In this document: positions 1 to 11,760 of the stretch, in pieces
How positions within the stretch are numbered: the first letter of the stretch is position 1
Layout: each line of letters begins with the position of its first letter
Origin: Trichuris trichiura
Taxonomy: Eukaryota; Nematoda; Enoplea; Trichinellida; Trichuridae
Assembly (NCBI GenBank): GCA_037903355.1
Contig: JBAJFE010000038.1
Span: forward strand, 1-64,000
Direction of reading: 5' to 3'
Length of the DNA: 64,000 nucleotides
Position numbers and translations under genes: made by a program
The notes under the pieces: generated by a model
What the model was told of the DNA's origin: nothing
Databases searched by the model: none
The model's input: the letters and a program-made list of their open reading frames with translations, nothing else

Positions 1-273
1 CGCCTAATTCACACTCTATCGGTCGACATTCTCTTCGAGGTTATTTGCTACGAGAACGAAATAAATTGCAGGCCGCAAACGTCACCGGAAGGCTTCCCCA
101 CCGAATCAGGAACTCTTTCACGTCACCTCTGTTTTCTTCTCTGCCGTGTTTTGATCCGCAATTTTTTTTTTACAGGTCAGGGAGCTCGACTATGAGAATG
201 CGGTGCGTACTCTAGTCTCCACACCGATATAATAATTAGTTTGGTACTGTTAATGTCATTAATTTTAGCACCG

Positions 274-351
274 CTGAGGACGGGTCGCGCGAGGCCTGAA
301 ACCTACGGAATCTTATTAAAAGTTTTGTATTTTAACGGGACGAATTCCGTA
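274..351 (+). repeat. Hammerhead-like two-hairpin repeat, copy A
   Basis: Reads CTGAGGA, then a stem GGGTC/GGCCT closed by a six-base loop, then GAAA. This is followed by a second hairpin in which TACGGAAT (304-311) pairs perfectly with ATTCCGTA (344-351). The order CUGANGA-stem II-GAAA is that of the hammerhead catalytic core. One extra C precedes stem II and three bases separate GAAA from the second stem, unlike a canonical ribozyme. No partner strand for a stem I was found. Confidence 0.55.
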
Positions 352-915
352 AGAAGAAACAATTGAAACATGAAAAAATGGCATATTTAAATTATGAAAT
401 ATTTGTATTACAAACAAGCGATTTTCAGAAGGAGAATGCTTTTGCGCGAAATCTAGCATAAGCTATGCTTCAGATGCGTAGCTGATCCTCAACTATTACT
501 ATCTCCGAGCCGTAACTACAGACTCTATACAAGACGAATTAGTGCAGAATTAATACAGCACAATAAATTCATTTTCGAAGAACTAAATTATCTCTGAAAG
601 ACGTTCAAGGAAAACGGATTTTCGACAAACTAGATAGAACAGATCACTGATAAAAGATTCTGCCATTGGCAGTTTTCTACAGGAGATTGAGCGCCAATGC
701 CATAACTGATTCTTCCACGATATCGCTAGATTATGAGAAAGATGAAACAATTGGGAAAGTCTCTTGAATTTCAATAAGAGTTCGAAAAGGCCACCTATAA
801 TCTGTCCCACATTCTGAACCGACAACCCCTTAGTTTCGGGGGATAACCGCATGGCATTACGTACGAAATTGAATCCAGCTGCTCAGTGGGAACAGTAGCA
901 CAGACTAATCTTGCG

Positions 916-985
916 CTGAAGACGGGAACGGTGCCCTCCTGAAAGCTGCGCTTAACGAAATTTTTCACGGGATCGAAATTCCGTG
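916..985 (+). repeat. Hammerhead-like two-hairpin repeat, copy B
   Basis: CTGAAGA, C, GGG..CCC, then TGAAAGCTG, followed about 25 bases later by a conserved tail CGGGATCGAAATTCCGT like that of copy A (CGGGACGAATTCCGTA). Shared tail and shared core argue for one repeat family, not two chance hairpins. Confidence 0.5.
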
Positions 986-1878
986 CTTCAATTACGCAAT
1001 AAGTACTTATAGTGTTATAGTTGTTCTATAGAGAGTTATGGATCAGACCGACGAAAAAATATAGCATCGAATTGCACTATTTTTTTAAAAAGACGAAGAA
1101 AGAGAAAAATTACAATCTTGTTACAAGGTACGATAAGTTTAAAAACTTTAAACAAAACATAGGCAAAGTCAGCAACATTCATGAAGGTTCGAACGAGAAC
1201 TATTGTAAAAACAATTCTACGAGTCTTTTCAGTTGAAACATTACGCAAGAACTTAGCAATAGTTGAAAGGCGGAGTATTAACTAGAGACTACTACGTTAG
1301 CAATTTCGTAAGAAGCCTTGGATGACGTAGAGCAACTATCAATGTCAAGCTTACCTTGATACGACATGGGACAGCTTGCGTTGAATTACTGATCCTTCGT
1401 CTAAATGCACCGTGACCAAAAGCAAATACCGACAAGAAGAGTATGCAGGTTCAGTTATCGATAACCTAACCGTATTTTGAGATTTTACAATATTTAAAGT
1501 AGCAAAGTTGAGGATTCTTCAACCGAAAAATTAATATTTCATGTTTTCATCGACTGCTCACGCATCAGCTTTCTCGCCGACATTCGAGAAACGATTCCAT
1601 ATTCTTCTTCATTTTACGACTTGATCAATTCTTGATATCTCTTTCGCGTAAACAATGCTTGAACGGTACAGAACTCTTACTAAGCTGTATTTTTTCGCCA
1701 CTCCACTCATACAGGTGAACGACAGTCACTTTTACCGCTTTAAACGCACAAAAATGTTCCGCTCTTTTTCTTTGCTGGTTGATCTGAAAGTAGGAGCGGA
1801 TGAGAAATTAAAAGTAGCTTTAAGCTGACGGTTTTGAGTTTGCTTTCGCCCCAAAAGCTATGCAGGAAACTTGGACGG

Positions 1879-1934
1879 AGTAATAAAGCAAAAAACTGAC
1901 AAAGACTAACAAGAGAAAAGTAATGTCGTGGTCG
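1879..1934. repeat. Direct repeat, first half (partner at 3136-3188)
   Basis: A run of about 50 bases containing GACAAAGACTAACAAGAGAA and TGTCGTGGTCGT recurs almost unchanged at about 3136-3188. The second copy lies immediately downstream of the hammerhead-like repeat copy C, so this tract is probably part of the same mobile family. Confidence 0.6.
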
Positions 1935-2332
1935 TCGCCGTAATAGTGATTTCGGAAAATATTTATCCACAGGCGGCGCGTCCATTTTCTCAATCTTCCA
2001 CGCAAAGGAGAGCTCAGTAAGTGTAGTGTGGTGTCAAATACTTCTGCTAAACAGACTGCGCTGTTCCCTGGTAGTAACATCCGATCAATTGGATCAGGCT
2101 TGCAAACGTTGTTATTGACAGGTTCATATCAAGATTCGAACACTGTCTAATACGAAAGATACAGAATATCAAAGCATCCAGTACCAATGTGAGGCAATCG
2201 ACCAATGACCTCTCCTGAAGGCGTATTTAAGAGGTCTTCAACATTCATAATGCATAATTTTAAACAATAGCTGTTACAGAGGTGCACATCGAATTACTAT
2301 TGAGTATTGCGTCTTTCATGAATGTCATAGTG

Positions 2333-2517
2333 CAGTGTTTCTCAACGTGGGCCCTGGGGCCCCCCTGGGAGCCCTGGAGGATAATGGGGCAGGACATTGT
2401 CCCAATAAACGGTGGGCCCTTACAAGGCTTAGGGGCCCTGACATGGCCTAGGGGGGCCCTGGTGGGCCCTGACAAGGCCTAGGGGAGCCCTGGGGCAAAA
2501 AAGGTTGAGAAACTATG
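2333..2517. mobile_element. Non-autonomous hAT-like MITE, very GC-rich
   Basis: Terminal inverted repeats: left CAGTGTTTCTCAAC, right end reads as CATAGTTTCTCAAC on the opposite strand (two mismatches in 14). The flanks tcatagtg and ctatagtg look like an 8-base target duplication differing at two bases. Eight-base duplications and CAGNG...CTCAA ends are typical of hAT transposons. The interior is made of GGGCCC/CCCTGG/CCTAGG blocks, far above the local GC content. There is no transposase frame, so it would have been mobilised in trans. The open frames over it are composition artefacts. Confidence 0.7.
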
Positions 2518-3053
2518 CTATAGTGGTTTCAAATGTTATTTCTTGTAATGGAAATGTCGAAGTGTACATGAAAGTTTTTTTGAAGGGTTGATACTTGCTG
2601 GTATGGGTCATATATCCAATAAATAGAATCAGATGCCTTAATCAACATCTATACCGTAACGGGGCAAAAACAGACTTCGTTTCCTTAATAGGAATAATTG
2701 GTTTCTGGTTGCTTTCGAAGCATTTTGCAAAAGAGAAAGCTGAACAATAGAACTTTCAACAGTCTCAATGCCGCACAACTCTTGCATTGCGTGAATACGA
2801 TTACATCTGATTCAAGTAAAGTCGAATATGTCGGGTTGATTAAAGAACAGCTTGCAAAAAAAACGTACTTAAGTAAAACAGCAGTTCGTGACTGCACTCT
2901 CAAGTTGACTCTTTCGGTTACGAGAATTCACTTACCCTTCTCTTCTTAAGCGTGCATTGCTGGATTCCTTTCACCGATTGCATGGTAGACACTTCTGCCA
3001 AAAGCCAAAAGCCCATTTTTTCTTCGCTGAAGAACGTTGTGACTTTACAACCG

Positions 3054-3126
3054 CTGAAAACGGGTCTCGGTCGACCCGATAGCTCCGGAGTTATTTAACA
3101 CATTAAACGGGAATTATTCCGTAATA
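3054..3126 (+). repeat. Hammerhead-like two-hairpin repeat, copy C
   Basis: CTGAAAA, C, GGGTC..GACCC, then GATA where other copies have GAAA, then CTCCGG and a tail ATTCCGTAATA. The stem is perfect (CGGGTC/GACCCG), but the core has two substitutions (G8 and the GAAA box), so this copy would be inactive if the motif is a ribozyme. It runs directly into the second half of the 1.9/3.1 kb direct repeat. Confidence 0.5.
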
Positions 3127-3135
3127 AAACTTTTG

Positions 3136-3188
3136 TATTATAAAAACTGACAAAGACTAACAAGAGAAAAGTAGTGTCGTGGTCGTAA
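3136..3188. repeat. Direct repeat, second half (partner at 1879-1934)
   Basis: Near-identical to 1879-1934 across the GACAAAGACTAACAAGAGAA core and the GTGTCGTGGTCGT tail. It lies at the 3' edge of the hammerhead-like repeat copy C. Confidence 0.6.
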
Positions 3189-3199
3189 TGTCTTGTCGC

Positions 3200-6100
3200 A
3201 TGCAACAAATGCTCTATCTGCTTCGCTTCTTCAGCTCGTTCGCTGTTCAAGCTGGCTTCCAATAACTTCTCTGAAGTGTCACGGAAATTGAAAAGATTCA
3301 GTTTTACTCGAAACATGCTAATATTTGCACTGAGGAAATCAATGTTGCTTTTGTTTTACACATGTCATGCTAATGTGCAGAGGAGAGAAGTGAAGGAGTC
3401 GTTTGCTTAAATCTTTGGGTAAAAATAAATTAGTAACACATCTAGGCAGCCGGTGATTAAATCACCGCGGTGGCGAAACTCTGACTGCACTACTTCAACA
3501 GATAGTGAACTTCACTTCTCTTAATCCGTACGGTAGGCTCAAACGAGTTTCACCAATAAATGAGACAGCAACAGCAGCACGATGATACAAAAGAAACTAC
3601 TGAACGATTGTACAGTGAAAGGTTTTCCCCTGTTGACTCATTGTTTAAAGACATTACATCGCATTTAACTGTTAAATCTTTCCTTGTGTTATTTTGTTAG
3701 TTCTTTTCTCCGCAAAATAATCTACGTTAGACTTTGCACCCCAAAATATATGCTACGTTTTGCGTATGTGCGGAAGTCGTGCACCTGCCTTCTGAAACAC
3801 ATGTACTGTAAAAAAGTTGAATTCGAACTATCATGATTAGCAGGTTCAGTGTTAACTGGAGCTCTATCGTTTATGCCTTTTAACGGCAAAGAACCACTCA
3901 ATACTCGACGGGAGAAACAAAAAATTTCGTCAATGAATTCCAACTACTGTGTTGGAAACGATGTCAAATGAGCATCTGACTCGGTGACCCAAAATTAATA
4001 ACAAACTTTTGTGTAATGATAAAAATGTTAAGCAATTTTCCAGATTCCAGGTGATTTTTTTGTGTCGTCGTGAGAAGGATAAACTACGACGGTTGTGTGT
4101 AAGTAGACCACGATCTAGACATTTTCACTACGAAAGTCAGTTTTCCCGACTGCAATTCAAGTCTCATAAATAAATGTTCCAGACTTCTTGTTGCTGCCCA
4201 CTCACTCGCAAGCAGTCGTCATTATTTAACCTGCCGACGATGGGATAAGAAGTTTTAATGTTTTCAAAATTACTTAGTCACGATAGATCGTCACATACTA
4301 CCAATTGCGCTTCACAATAAATAAACTGAGAATAATCTATAAAAGCCAACCCAAACTATTATTCTAATAATTTCATCATCGATCAGTCAAACTACCATTT
4401 ACAGGCTTTAGTTTGAATGATCAAGTTGTAGTAACCGCAGTCGTCAACCGCACAAAGAACAAGGTGGCCAAACACTTTATTGTACCTACACAACACGAAT
4501 CTCTTTCTACCTACGGTACACAACAATACGAACACCGCCAACGACAGAGAAAGAGAACAAACGCCGCCGCACGCCCCAAACGCTCTAGCCAACTCTCGTC
4601 ACGCCCTCGCGATTCATGTCGTTGCAGCAGCCCACGCTCTCGGCACACCCTCCTGTCACCCCAAGCGGAAGCGCTCCCCCACGCTGCGCTTGTCAGTTCT
4701 TTGTCAGTAGGAGAATGACAGATTCACGGCCACCCGGTGACCTGCCTCGCGACCCCCGTGGACATATGACCACCCACCGATTTATTACACAAGTCCCTAC
4801 ACTGTGCGGCATGAAAAAAAATTCAAATGAAGAATTAAAGCATAGAATACCTATTAGAGTGTCCATTTCCGCATCCGGAAGATTCAGCGTGTCTCTTACA
4901 GCCGATTTACCGCAGCTATCTAATGGACTGATCACTTTTCGCATTTTCTATTTGCCTAAATATAACATTTAATTTGAGCAATGAAGAACGGTGGTGACAA
5001 CAAACTTTTTTGGTCAGGATAATATCTTGAACACCTAATGCAAAGGCATGAAGTTGCAGGTAGGTAGTGAACAGGCGGGAAAAGCAAGAAAGAAATTGGC
5101 AAGCCACTTCTGGCCCAAAAAGCTGAAAAATGAAAGTTGAATCTTCAATTCAACCACTCGGCCGAATACAACCTCACAAACTGTTGTTCTAACCGCACGC
5201 AAGCAAAGAAAATGTAAAAACTCTTACTTTGCCTATGCGCACAGAACACTCGGTTGCACCAACTAAATTTGTAGCCACAAACGTCGCAGCCAAAACGCAT
5301 ACTGGTTGACAAAGCAAAAGCAGCTCCTCGTCGAGCTTATCTCTTCTCATTTTCTCGATGAAAGATAGGGGATACTGGTTTTGCTGCCGCGCAATAAGCT
5401 ATTATGGAGGGTAGATTGGCGGAGATTACTCCTACGGAGAGCGATTAGCTTCTGCCGGCTTGATTAGCTTGCCATAGGGGCATCCTCGAATAGGTTTTTG
5501 TCCAACAAGCCGCAAAGCAGTTGTCCTTGACACGCGACAACCCAACTTTCTTCCAAGTCAAATCCAGGCGTCTTCTATCACGCCTTTGATCAATTCTAAA
5601 AGCGTGCCCATCATTAAATAGAAACTTAGCATAAATTTTGTTACTTTTAACAATGGAACACTTAGTGCTCCGAATGCTCCGAGGATTCGTAAGTACAAAT
5701 AAACGCTTTTTGCAGTTTCCGTAACAAATACATACACGAAAAAAACAGCATAGAAACATTGAGTCAAGCAGCAGAGCTACCTGCGACGATATACGACTGA
5801 TATATGTCTTTTATTGAAAGAATAATCTTGTTAACTTTGTATCGAGGGTACAGAACAGCGATAGTGGCACGACAGAAACATGGCCAATTCGGCGACCCAA
5901 ACCATTCCCGCCTCAGCCGTTTATATAGACCGCCGTTGCTACCTATTAAGGTGAATAACCGAGAAGAGACAGTAACCTATGAAAAGACAAAAGTCCATGG
6001 AAGCAATGGCGCATGAAGACAGCGAGCTCAAGCAGGGAGACCCACTGCAAACTGGACACGGTCCCGTAACAGGAGGGGCCCACAGTCACACCGCCCTATG

Positions 6101-6980
6101 AGTAGTCTTAAGTTAATGCCAGGTAGGGACAACGACCTCGTGTTGTTGACATCAGCGGGGGCCTCTTCCAGCAGCTGGTACAGGCACAATGAGATTCTCC
6201 GTTTTTACATTTACAAATGTTTTGGAACGACCAGTTACATTGAATGGGTGTTGGCAAGAGGGAATAATGCTTAGTAGCAGAGAAGATATCAGCTGAATAA
6301 AAAAAATTTAGGCAACAGAAGTGCAACAAATCAAAGTAACTAACTTGTTTGCCGGTCGATAAGCATTCCCGGTGGCAGTAAATGTATTACCCCTACAATA
6401 TAACCAAAGGGGCTTAGCAGCAAGTAATTGTTTTTCCCTGAAGTAAATTCAAATAAAAAACACTGCCCTAACCAATGTATAGAATTATTAAGTTGGACAA
6501 CCACCTGACTCCAACGTAAGCAAGAACTGGGATATTAAGTGGTCCTGAATTAGCCCACAACCTGGCTTTCCATCCTTATAGCTAAATTAACAAAAAAGAG
6601 AAGGCGAGAATGAGAAAATGCAGTACACGTTGAGCGATGGCTAATTTTTATCGACTTCTTTTCCCTCTGCTTATTTAGGTCCAAAGTAATCATTTAAATA
6701 TGTAGTCAAAGTCGAACCAAAGCAAAATAGTTTGCTTCCAATTTAAGCAGTAATAGAATACAAATGATGATACTCGGGACACTGGTTACCGCTCGTTATA
6801 AATGGTAAAAAAATTTCGTTCCTACAAATTAGCAGCGCCCGATTAGAATGCAGTTTTCTGCTATTTTACGCTATTGCGTCACCGTTATTTCTTTACAGAA
6901 AACAGTATCCGTTTTAGCACTTTCACCATTTCGAAATTTTGAAACCGTACTGGCCCTATCCTGAGCTTACTGTTTCCTAT
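3200..6980. other. No recognisable gene
   Basis: Short frames only. The longest (4413-4972 region, plus strand) are Arg/Ser/Pro-rich translations of a C-rich tract with no recognisable domain. I see no rRNA, tRNA or transposase signature in this interval. Confidence 0.4.
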
Positions 6981-6982
6981 TG

Positions 6983-7250
6983 CAATACAGTCAGCTTTTT
7001 TATTTAGACCTTTCGGAACGCTCTAGTTTTGTCATCAGTGAGATGAAGGAGTTTTTCACGGAACTGACGACAGAAGCAGAGCGTTCCGAAAGCTCTAAAT
7101 AAAAAAGCTGACTGTATTGTCTTTGAATTTTTTCTAATAATCGCTCATCCATTCGTTGGTAGAGCAATTGTTTCGACTTCGACAAATAGCAACACAGACA
7201 AAAGCGGGAAAAGTAGTAGAAGATCTAACAAACATGAAACAGGCGCCCGT
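6983..7250. mobile_element. Foldback (inverted-repeat) element, copy 1, one arm truncated
   Basis: 6983-7024 and 7078-7119 are inverted copies of 42 bases with a single mismatch, separated by 53 bases. The right side continues outward to about 7230 with sequence shared with copy 2 (CATCCATTCGTTGGTAGAGC, then AAAGCGGGAAAAG). The left outer arm is missing. Each inner arm contains the CTGACGAC...GTTCCGAAAGCTCT motif, so the repeat core faces outward on both strands. Confidence 0.75.
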
Positions 7251-7440
7251 TACAAAGCACCCGTGTTTATGTTAACACGGCTTTGTCATGGTTCTTTCTA
7301 TGGAAGGAAACACGTTGTTTTGATTTTGAAAAACTGAGGTACATTAATACTTCGTAATTAAAAATTTCTAACTTTTAATCTTTCTTATTACTCATGCTGC
7401 GCATTTGTAATCAGAAAAATGAGTGGTTTTTGGTAGAGCT

Positions 7441-7820
7441 TCTACGGCTTTTTCCCTTTTTTGTCTTTGGTGGTATCTGTAATTAAATGAAACAATTGCT
7501 CTACCAACGAATGGATGAGCGTTTACTAAGGAAAATCGTACAGGACCAATACGCTCAACTTTTTATTTCAGAGCTTTTGGAACGCTCTAATTCCGTCGTC
7601 AGTGAGATGGAGAAAAGCTCCTCCCGAGGTCCAAGAACGAGCTCTCCTCCATCTCTCTGACTACGGAACTAAAGCGTTCCGAAAGTTCTTGAATAAAGTT
7701 GACTGCATTATTTCTACATATCGTTTCCTAATAATTGCTCATCCATCCGTTGGTAGAGCAGCTGCTTCGTTCAATTACAGATACTACCACGGACAATAAA
7801 CGGGAAAAGCTGTAAAAGGT
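7441..7820. mobile_element. Foldback element, copy 2, both arms present
   Basis: Arms of about 180-200 bases. The left arm carries TTTGGTGGTATCTGTAATTA, CTCTACCAACGAATGGATGA and TTTCAGAGCTTTTGGAACGC. The right arm carries the reverse complements in reverse order with roughly 15-20 percent divergence. No transposase frame is present, as expected for a MITE or Foldback type element. The arms contain the hammerhead-like core (CTGACGACGGAA on the minus strand near 7603, CTGACTACGGAAC on the plus strand near 7659). Confidence 0.8.
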
Positions 7821-7829
7821 ATCCCAAAA

Positions 7830-9160
7830 GCCATGAAACATTATCCCATTACGAAGCAACTTGTGTTACGAAAAACGAATGCGTTAATGTGAACAAACAC
7901 TACGGAACAATAACCATCATATACTGATATATTTTCAAATGGAAAAAACGTTTGTTTATTTTTGACAATATTAATTTGGACAGTTTACCCTTTATTTTGC
8001 AGAAAACTTATTGGAGCTTTAAGTAGCCAATATGCTTCGGATCAGTTTTTAGTCGTTTGCATATATGTCAAAGAAGAATGGAGAATGATCTATGGAGATG
8101 AATTAGCATGCGAAATGTTATTACTAATCTGCATGATGTATTCAGTGAGCCTAGAAAAAGATGAGGAAGTGGGAGATTTAGGAATTCAAGAATGGGAGAT
8201 TTAGGAAATCAAGAATTAAAAATAAGCAATGGATAAGTAACGTTCTGCAATTCCATGAGAACAGATGTCCCTTCGTAGTGTTAATACATTTCCCAATACA
8301 TCACTGGACGACGGCCATTGAGAACTGTGCTATCATTAGTATTATTTAACGTGTTTCTATTGCTTACGGGTGCAAAGAAAGGGTTGTTTAGCGCAGGGAT
8401 ATAGATAGTTATTGATCGATAAATCGTTTCATTTCATTTGGCTTCTTTGCGGTTTAACATTCAGCTAAAATTGTTGTTTTGGTAGGATCGATGATGAATT
8501 CTTATTGGTTCCTTCGAAGCACAAGTAAAGCTATTGTCATTTGTGGTTTTTTTGTTGGAACACATTATTTTCTATCAGTTACCATACTTTTTGAAGTTGG
8601 GTAAAAAAAAGTTCATTCAATTTGCATTTTCATTTTCTCATCGATTCTTGGCATTTATGCTCACGTGTTGAAACAATCACATTAATAACGCCTTTTATTT
8701 GTGTTTAAGAGAGGATCAAATTCAGTTTTAAAAAATATTAAGTTTCATTGTATATGACAATGTTTACTCAAAGTTAAATTTGCCTCAAGGCTTGCGCAGT
8801 TGCCCTTCCAATCCGACGTATTAGTAAAGTAAATAGTTTGTGTAAATAATTCGTTCCGTTTTAGTCAGCCGAGCACTCACACTCGTTGCAAAGCAAACAG
8901 TGTAAAGGTTTATCGGTCACGGTCAAATTTGCATAATAAGCATCGACGTGGGCAGAGCACGGTAAATTTAATTTCATTTTTCGATTTTCTCGTCGACGAC
9001 ATCGGCTGAACTGCGATCGCTCTCCCTCCTTTTTCGTTAGACGCAGCTGTGCTTTACACAGTTCCATATTTTGACCCCTCACTTTTTGTTTGCTATATTT
9101 TTTGTCTTTGCGTCGAAGTGTTATTTACTGGAAAAACTCGTTTGACAAAAGCGAGTTTTC
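7830..9160. other. AT-rich gap, no gene recognised
   Basis: Only sub-80-residue frames, none with a recognisable motif. Base composition resembles the flanks. Confidence 0.4.
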
Positions 9161-9169
9161 TGCAATGTT

Positions 9170-9207
9170 TCTCAGAGCTTTCCGGACTCGTCTCATCCTG
9201 TCGTCAA
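9170..9207 (-). repeat. Hammerhead-like core, copy F
   Basis: On the minus strand: TTGACGAC, AGGAT..AGTCC, GGAAAGCTCTG. The first core base is T instead of C. It is oriented opposite to copy G at 9.87 kb, and both continue with GAAAGCTCTGA(G/A)AAACA, so they look like a divergent inverted pair about 700 bases apart. Confidence 0.4.
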
Positions 9208-9868
9208 CGGACTGATAAAAAATCTGTTTGCCGAAATGAAGAGCAGATATTGCTGTTCCTGTAAGTATAAAATAAAAAGTTTTATTATGATAACTTTTTA
9301 CTCTTTCAGGTTGACAATGTACAAGCACATCTTGTCATTAGCATATGGTGTCCCCTTCACAACAATGAATTTTGTGCGACAATTATTCCGCATTCAAAGA
9401 AAAGCGACAAGAAATTTTAGGTGATCAATAGAGCAAAAGAAACTGTACAATTTCAAGAATTTAATCTTATCGTTTTAGTCTTTCGACATGCAGATAAGGA
9501 CGGCGTTGGCGACTAATGCTGATAAGGTAATCCCTTTGCAGGAAGTCAAATTTGCAAGATTAGAATTGCATTTTCAGGTTTTTAGAATTGCCAAATGGTT
9601 GTGTGGAACAATTTAAAAAGAGACAAAGTGGACGTCGTTCGACATTGTCGCGTCACTGCTGCATGTATGCATGTTACAGCATGAAGGGAATATCGTAGCA
9701 GTCGCATGTTGTTCATATGAAATTAATTAATTAATTTAGCGTTTATAGTTCGACTTTGAAGAAATTTGGCCCTCTTCTTGAAAAGATAAGTACATTTTGT
9801 CCAATCGACTTTTTGTGACAAAAATTTCTTTTTCAGGAAAAGAACTCGAATGGACAACTGCTGACTTG

Positions 9869-9903
9869 CTGACGACGGGACCTGGCCAGTCCTGAAAGCT
9901 CTG
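9869..9903 (+). repeat. Hammerhead-like core, copy G
   Basis: CTGACGAC, GGGAC-loop-GTCCT, GAAAGCTCTG. The seven-base CTGACGA box and the GAAA box are both intact around a five-pair stem. Inverted with respect to copy F. Confidence 0.5.
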
Positions 9904-10435
9904 AAAAACAATGAAAAGAAGAATTTGTTGATTTCGTGAATAACACTTCTACGCATACATTTTGTGTGATTGCGTGAATAAAATTTTCAACTGGCGCGTG
10001 TCTTTTCTGTCGCGGTTGCAGTCCAACATTTCATAAGGTTTATGGTTCCGTGTTTAGGATCCACACCAACGGATGCAAGAAGACAATTCGAGGACGGAAA
10101 AGAAACGAGAAGAAACGAACAGGGACAACAAGAGGAGCAAGAAAAGAAAGAGAAAAATGGAAAAGTTCGGGATCAACGTGTAAGTATGCAGTAGGCAGGG
10201 CGAGGGTAGGCACTATAGGTTCCAGCATGCATACGGGGTTCACATCCAATAGGGAATAGTGGGTTTAGATATTGGTTTCCGGAGGGGAGGGCGGGTGAGA
10301 TACATTCTACTTGAGAATAAAGTGCATGGAAAGGATAGCTGCCCCCTCGCCCCCCCCAAAAAAAAAGGGGGGTGGCGGGGTGAGGCGCTATCCGTTGAGA
10401 TTAGTAAACAACGACAATATTGCATCATCTGCATG

Positions 10436-10640
10436 TCACATGTCACGCTTGTCATTTGTCACATGTGCCGCATGTCACATGTGACAGTCGCATGTCGTCT
10501 GTCGTGTGTCGTGAGTCACATGTCGTGTGTCGTGGGTCGCATGTCGTGTGTCGTGAGTCGCATGTCGTGAGTAGCTTGTAGTATGTCGTGAGTAGCATGT
10601 CGAGTGCCGTCTGACGCATGTCGACTGTCGTGCGTCCCCA
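10436..10640. repeat. GTC/ATG low-complexity tandem array
   Basis: About 200 bases built from short variants of CATGTCGTGTGTCGTGAGTC with higher-order spacing of roughly 30 bases. It begins with the palindromic variants CACATGTCAC and CACATGTGACAG. Frames across it translate to repetitive His/Met/Thr/Arg peptides and are not genes. Confidence 0.75.
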
Positions 10641-11279
10641 GTGTGAGAAGTAGGAACAGTGGACCTGGAAAGCGGACAATAGTCAATGGGCGCTGGATAA
10701 TGGACACTGAACTGAGTGCAAAGACCGCGGCGACGAACCCCTCATGTAGAAAACAAGGTAGTGGGAATAGGTAGCGGGATGTGGTAGGAATTGCTGTCCT
10801 GTTCCGGTCTGTGTGCGCGAAAATGACCCTGGAGCTGGACAGCGTAGGGTTTTGACGGGTGACAACTTCCTGACGGGAAAATAGGTAAGGCAGTAAGTGA
10901 GTATGCGCGGGAGAGGTTTCAGCTTGTGGTATCCATCAGTTTTCCCTTCTGAGCTCCCGCTGACATTCCCATTTGTCGGGTAGGAGAGACAATAACAATG
11001 GGTTTGAGATTGAGAATACTTGTGTTGTCGTATCGAAGTATTATACCGTTGTCGTATTTTCGTTTGCTCCCTTCTGAATTGATTTCCCTCAAAACTTTCG
11101 CTTTTCCCTTTGTTCGAAAGTGCAATTTGTTAAAAATAAAAAATTTGAATTGTTCTATAAAAGTGTGATCTCTCAGCCGGTCGCATATCCGGAAAAAGAG
11201 TAAAGGTTGACGGCAAAATGCACCTACAGCCGGAAAAACCTTGAGCTCTTTACGTTTGATTGTAATGGAAATGAAATTT

Positions 11280-11760
11280 AATAGTCGCTTTCAGGTTAAC
11301 AGCAGCCGACATTTTGAGACATTGGCCTGTCTAGCAATTGTTGTAGACAAGGTAAGTTGAGTTTAAAAAATTTCATTTGCAGGTGAAGTGTTTGTTGCTC
11401 GCGCAAACACCAGAATCACTAAATGGATAGGGAAAAGAAGTCAAAAAGGAACGAATAGGTATGAACGATAAATTTAAAACGTTATTGTTTCAGTTTAGCA
11501 TTATGAAACGAAGGAATGGTGACAGTATGTTTAAAAAAAATTGCTCTCTCCTAAGCGGATTTGGTAAGAAACGTTCATATTGTGTAGTAAGTGTATTTGA
11601 GGATTGGAAACAAATGCAAATGGAAAAATGACGCTTCGTAAAAGGTAAGAAGGAAAAATTTTTTCGTTTTGAGTAAACTAAAAGTAAACTTTCAGATAAT
11701 GTTACCGGAGGGAACTGAACTGAACATTTGTAAACAATGAAAACAGGTCAAATTCGCTGT
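11280..11760 (+). other. Run of short-intron-like GT..AG alternations, no coding frame
   Basis: Repeated donor-like GGTAAG/GTATG and acceptor-like TTTCAG/TTTGCAG strings alternate every 35-80 bases (for example donor near 11350, acceptor near 11382, donor near 11459, acceptor near 11493, donor near 11564, donor near 11645, acceptor near 11694). This is the spacing seen in the real genes here. No frame stays open when the blocks are joined, so it may be a non-coding spliced transcript, a decayed gene or chance. Confidence 0.2.

Larger units (their letters stand above)
1..2300. other. Gene-poor stretch with structured repeats
   Basis: No open frame here has recognisable similarity or a convincing splice structure. 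The supportable content is two copies of the hammerhead-like two-hairpin repeat (near 274 and 916) and one half of a direct repeat (about 1879-1934) shared with 3.1 kb. The short frames present are at chance length for this base composition. Confidence 0.5.
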
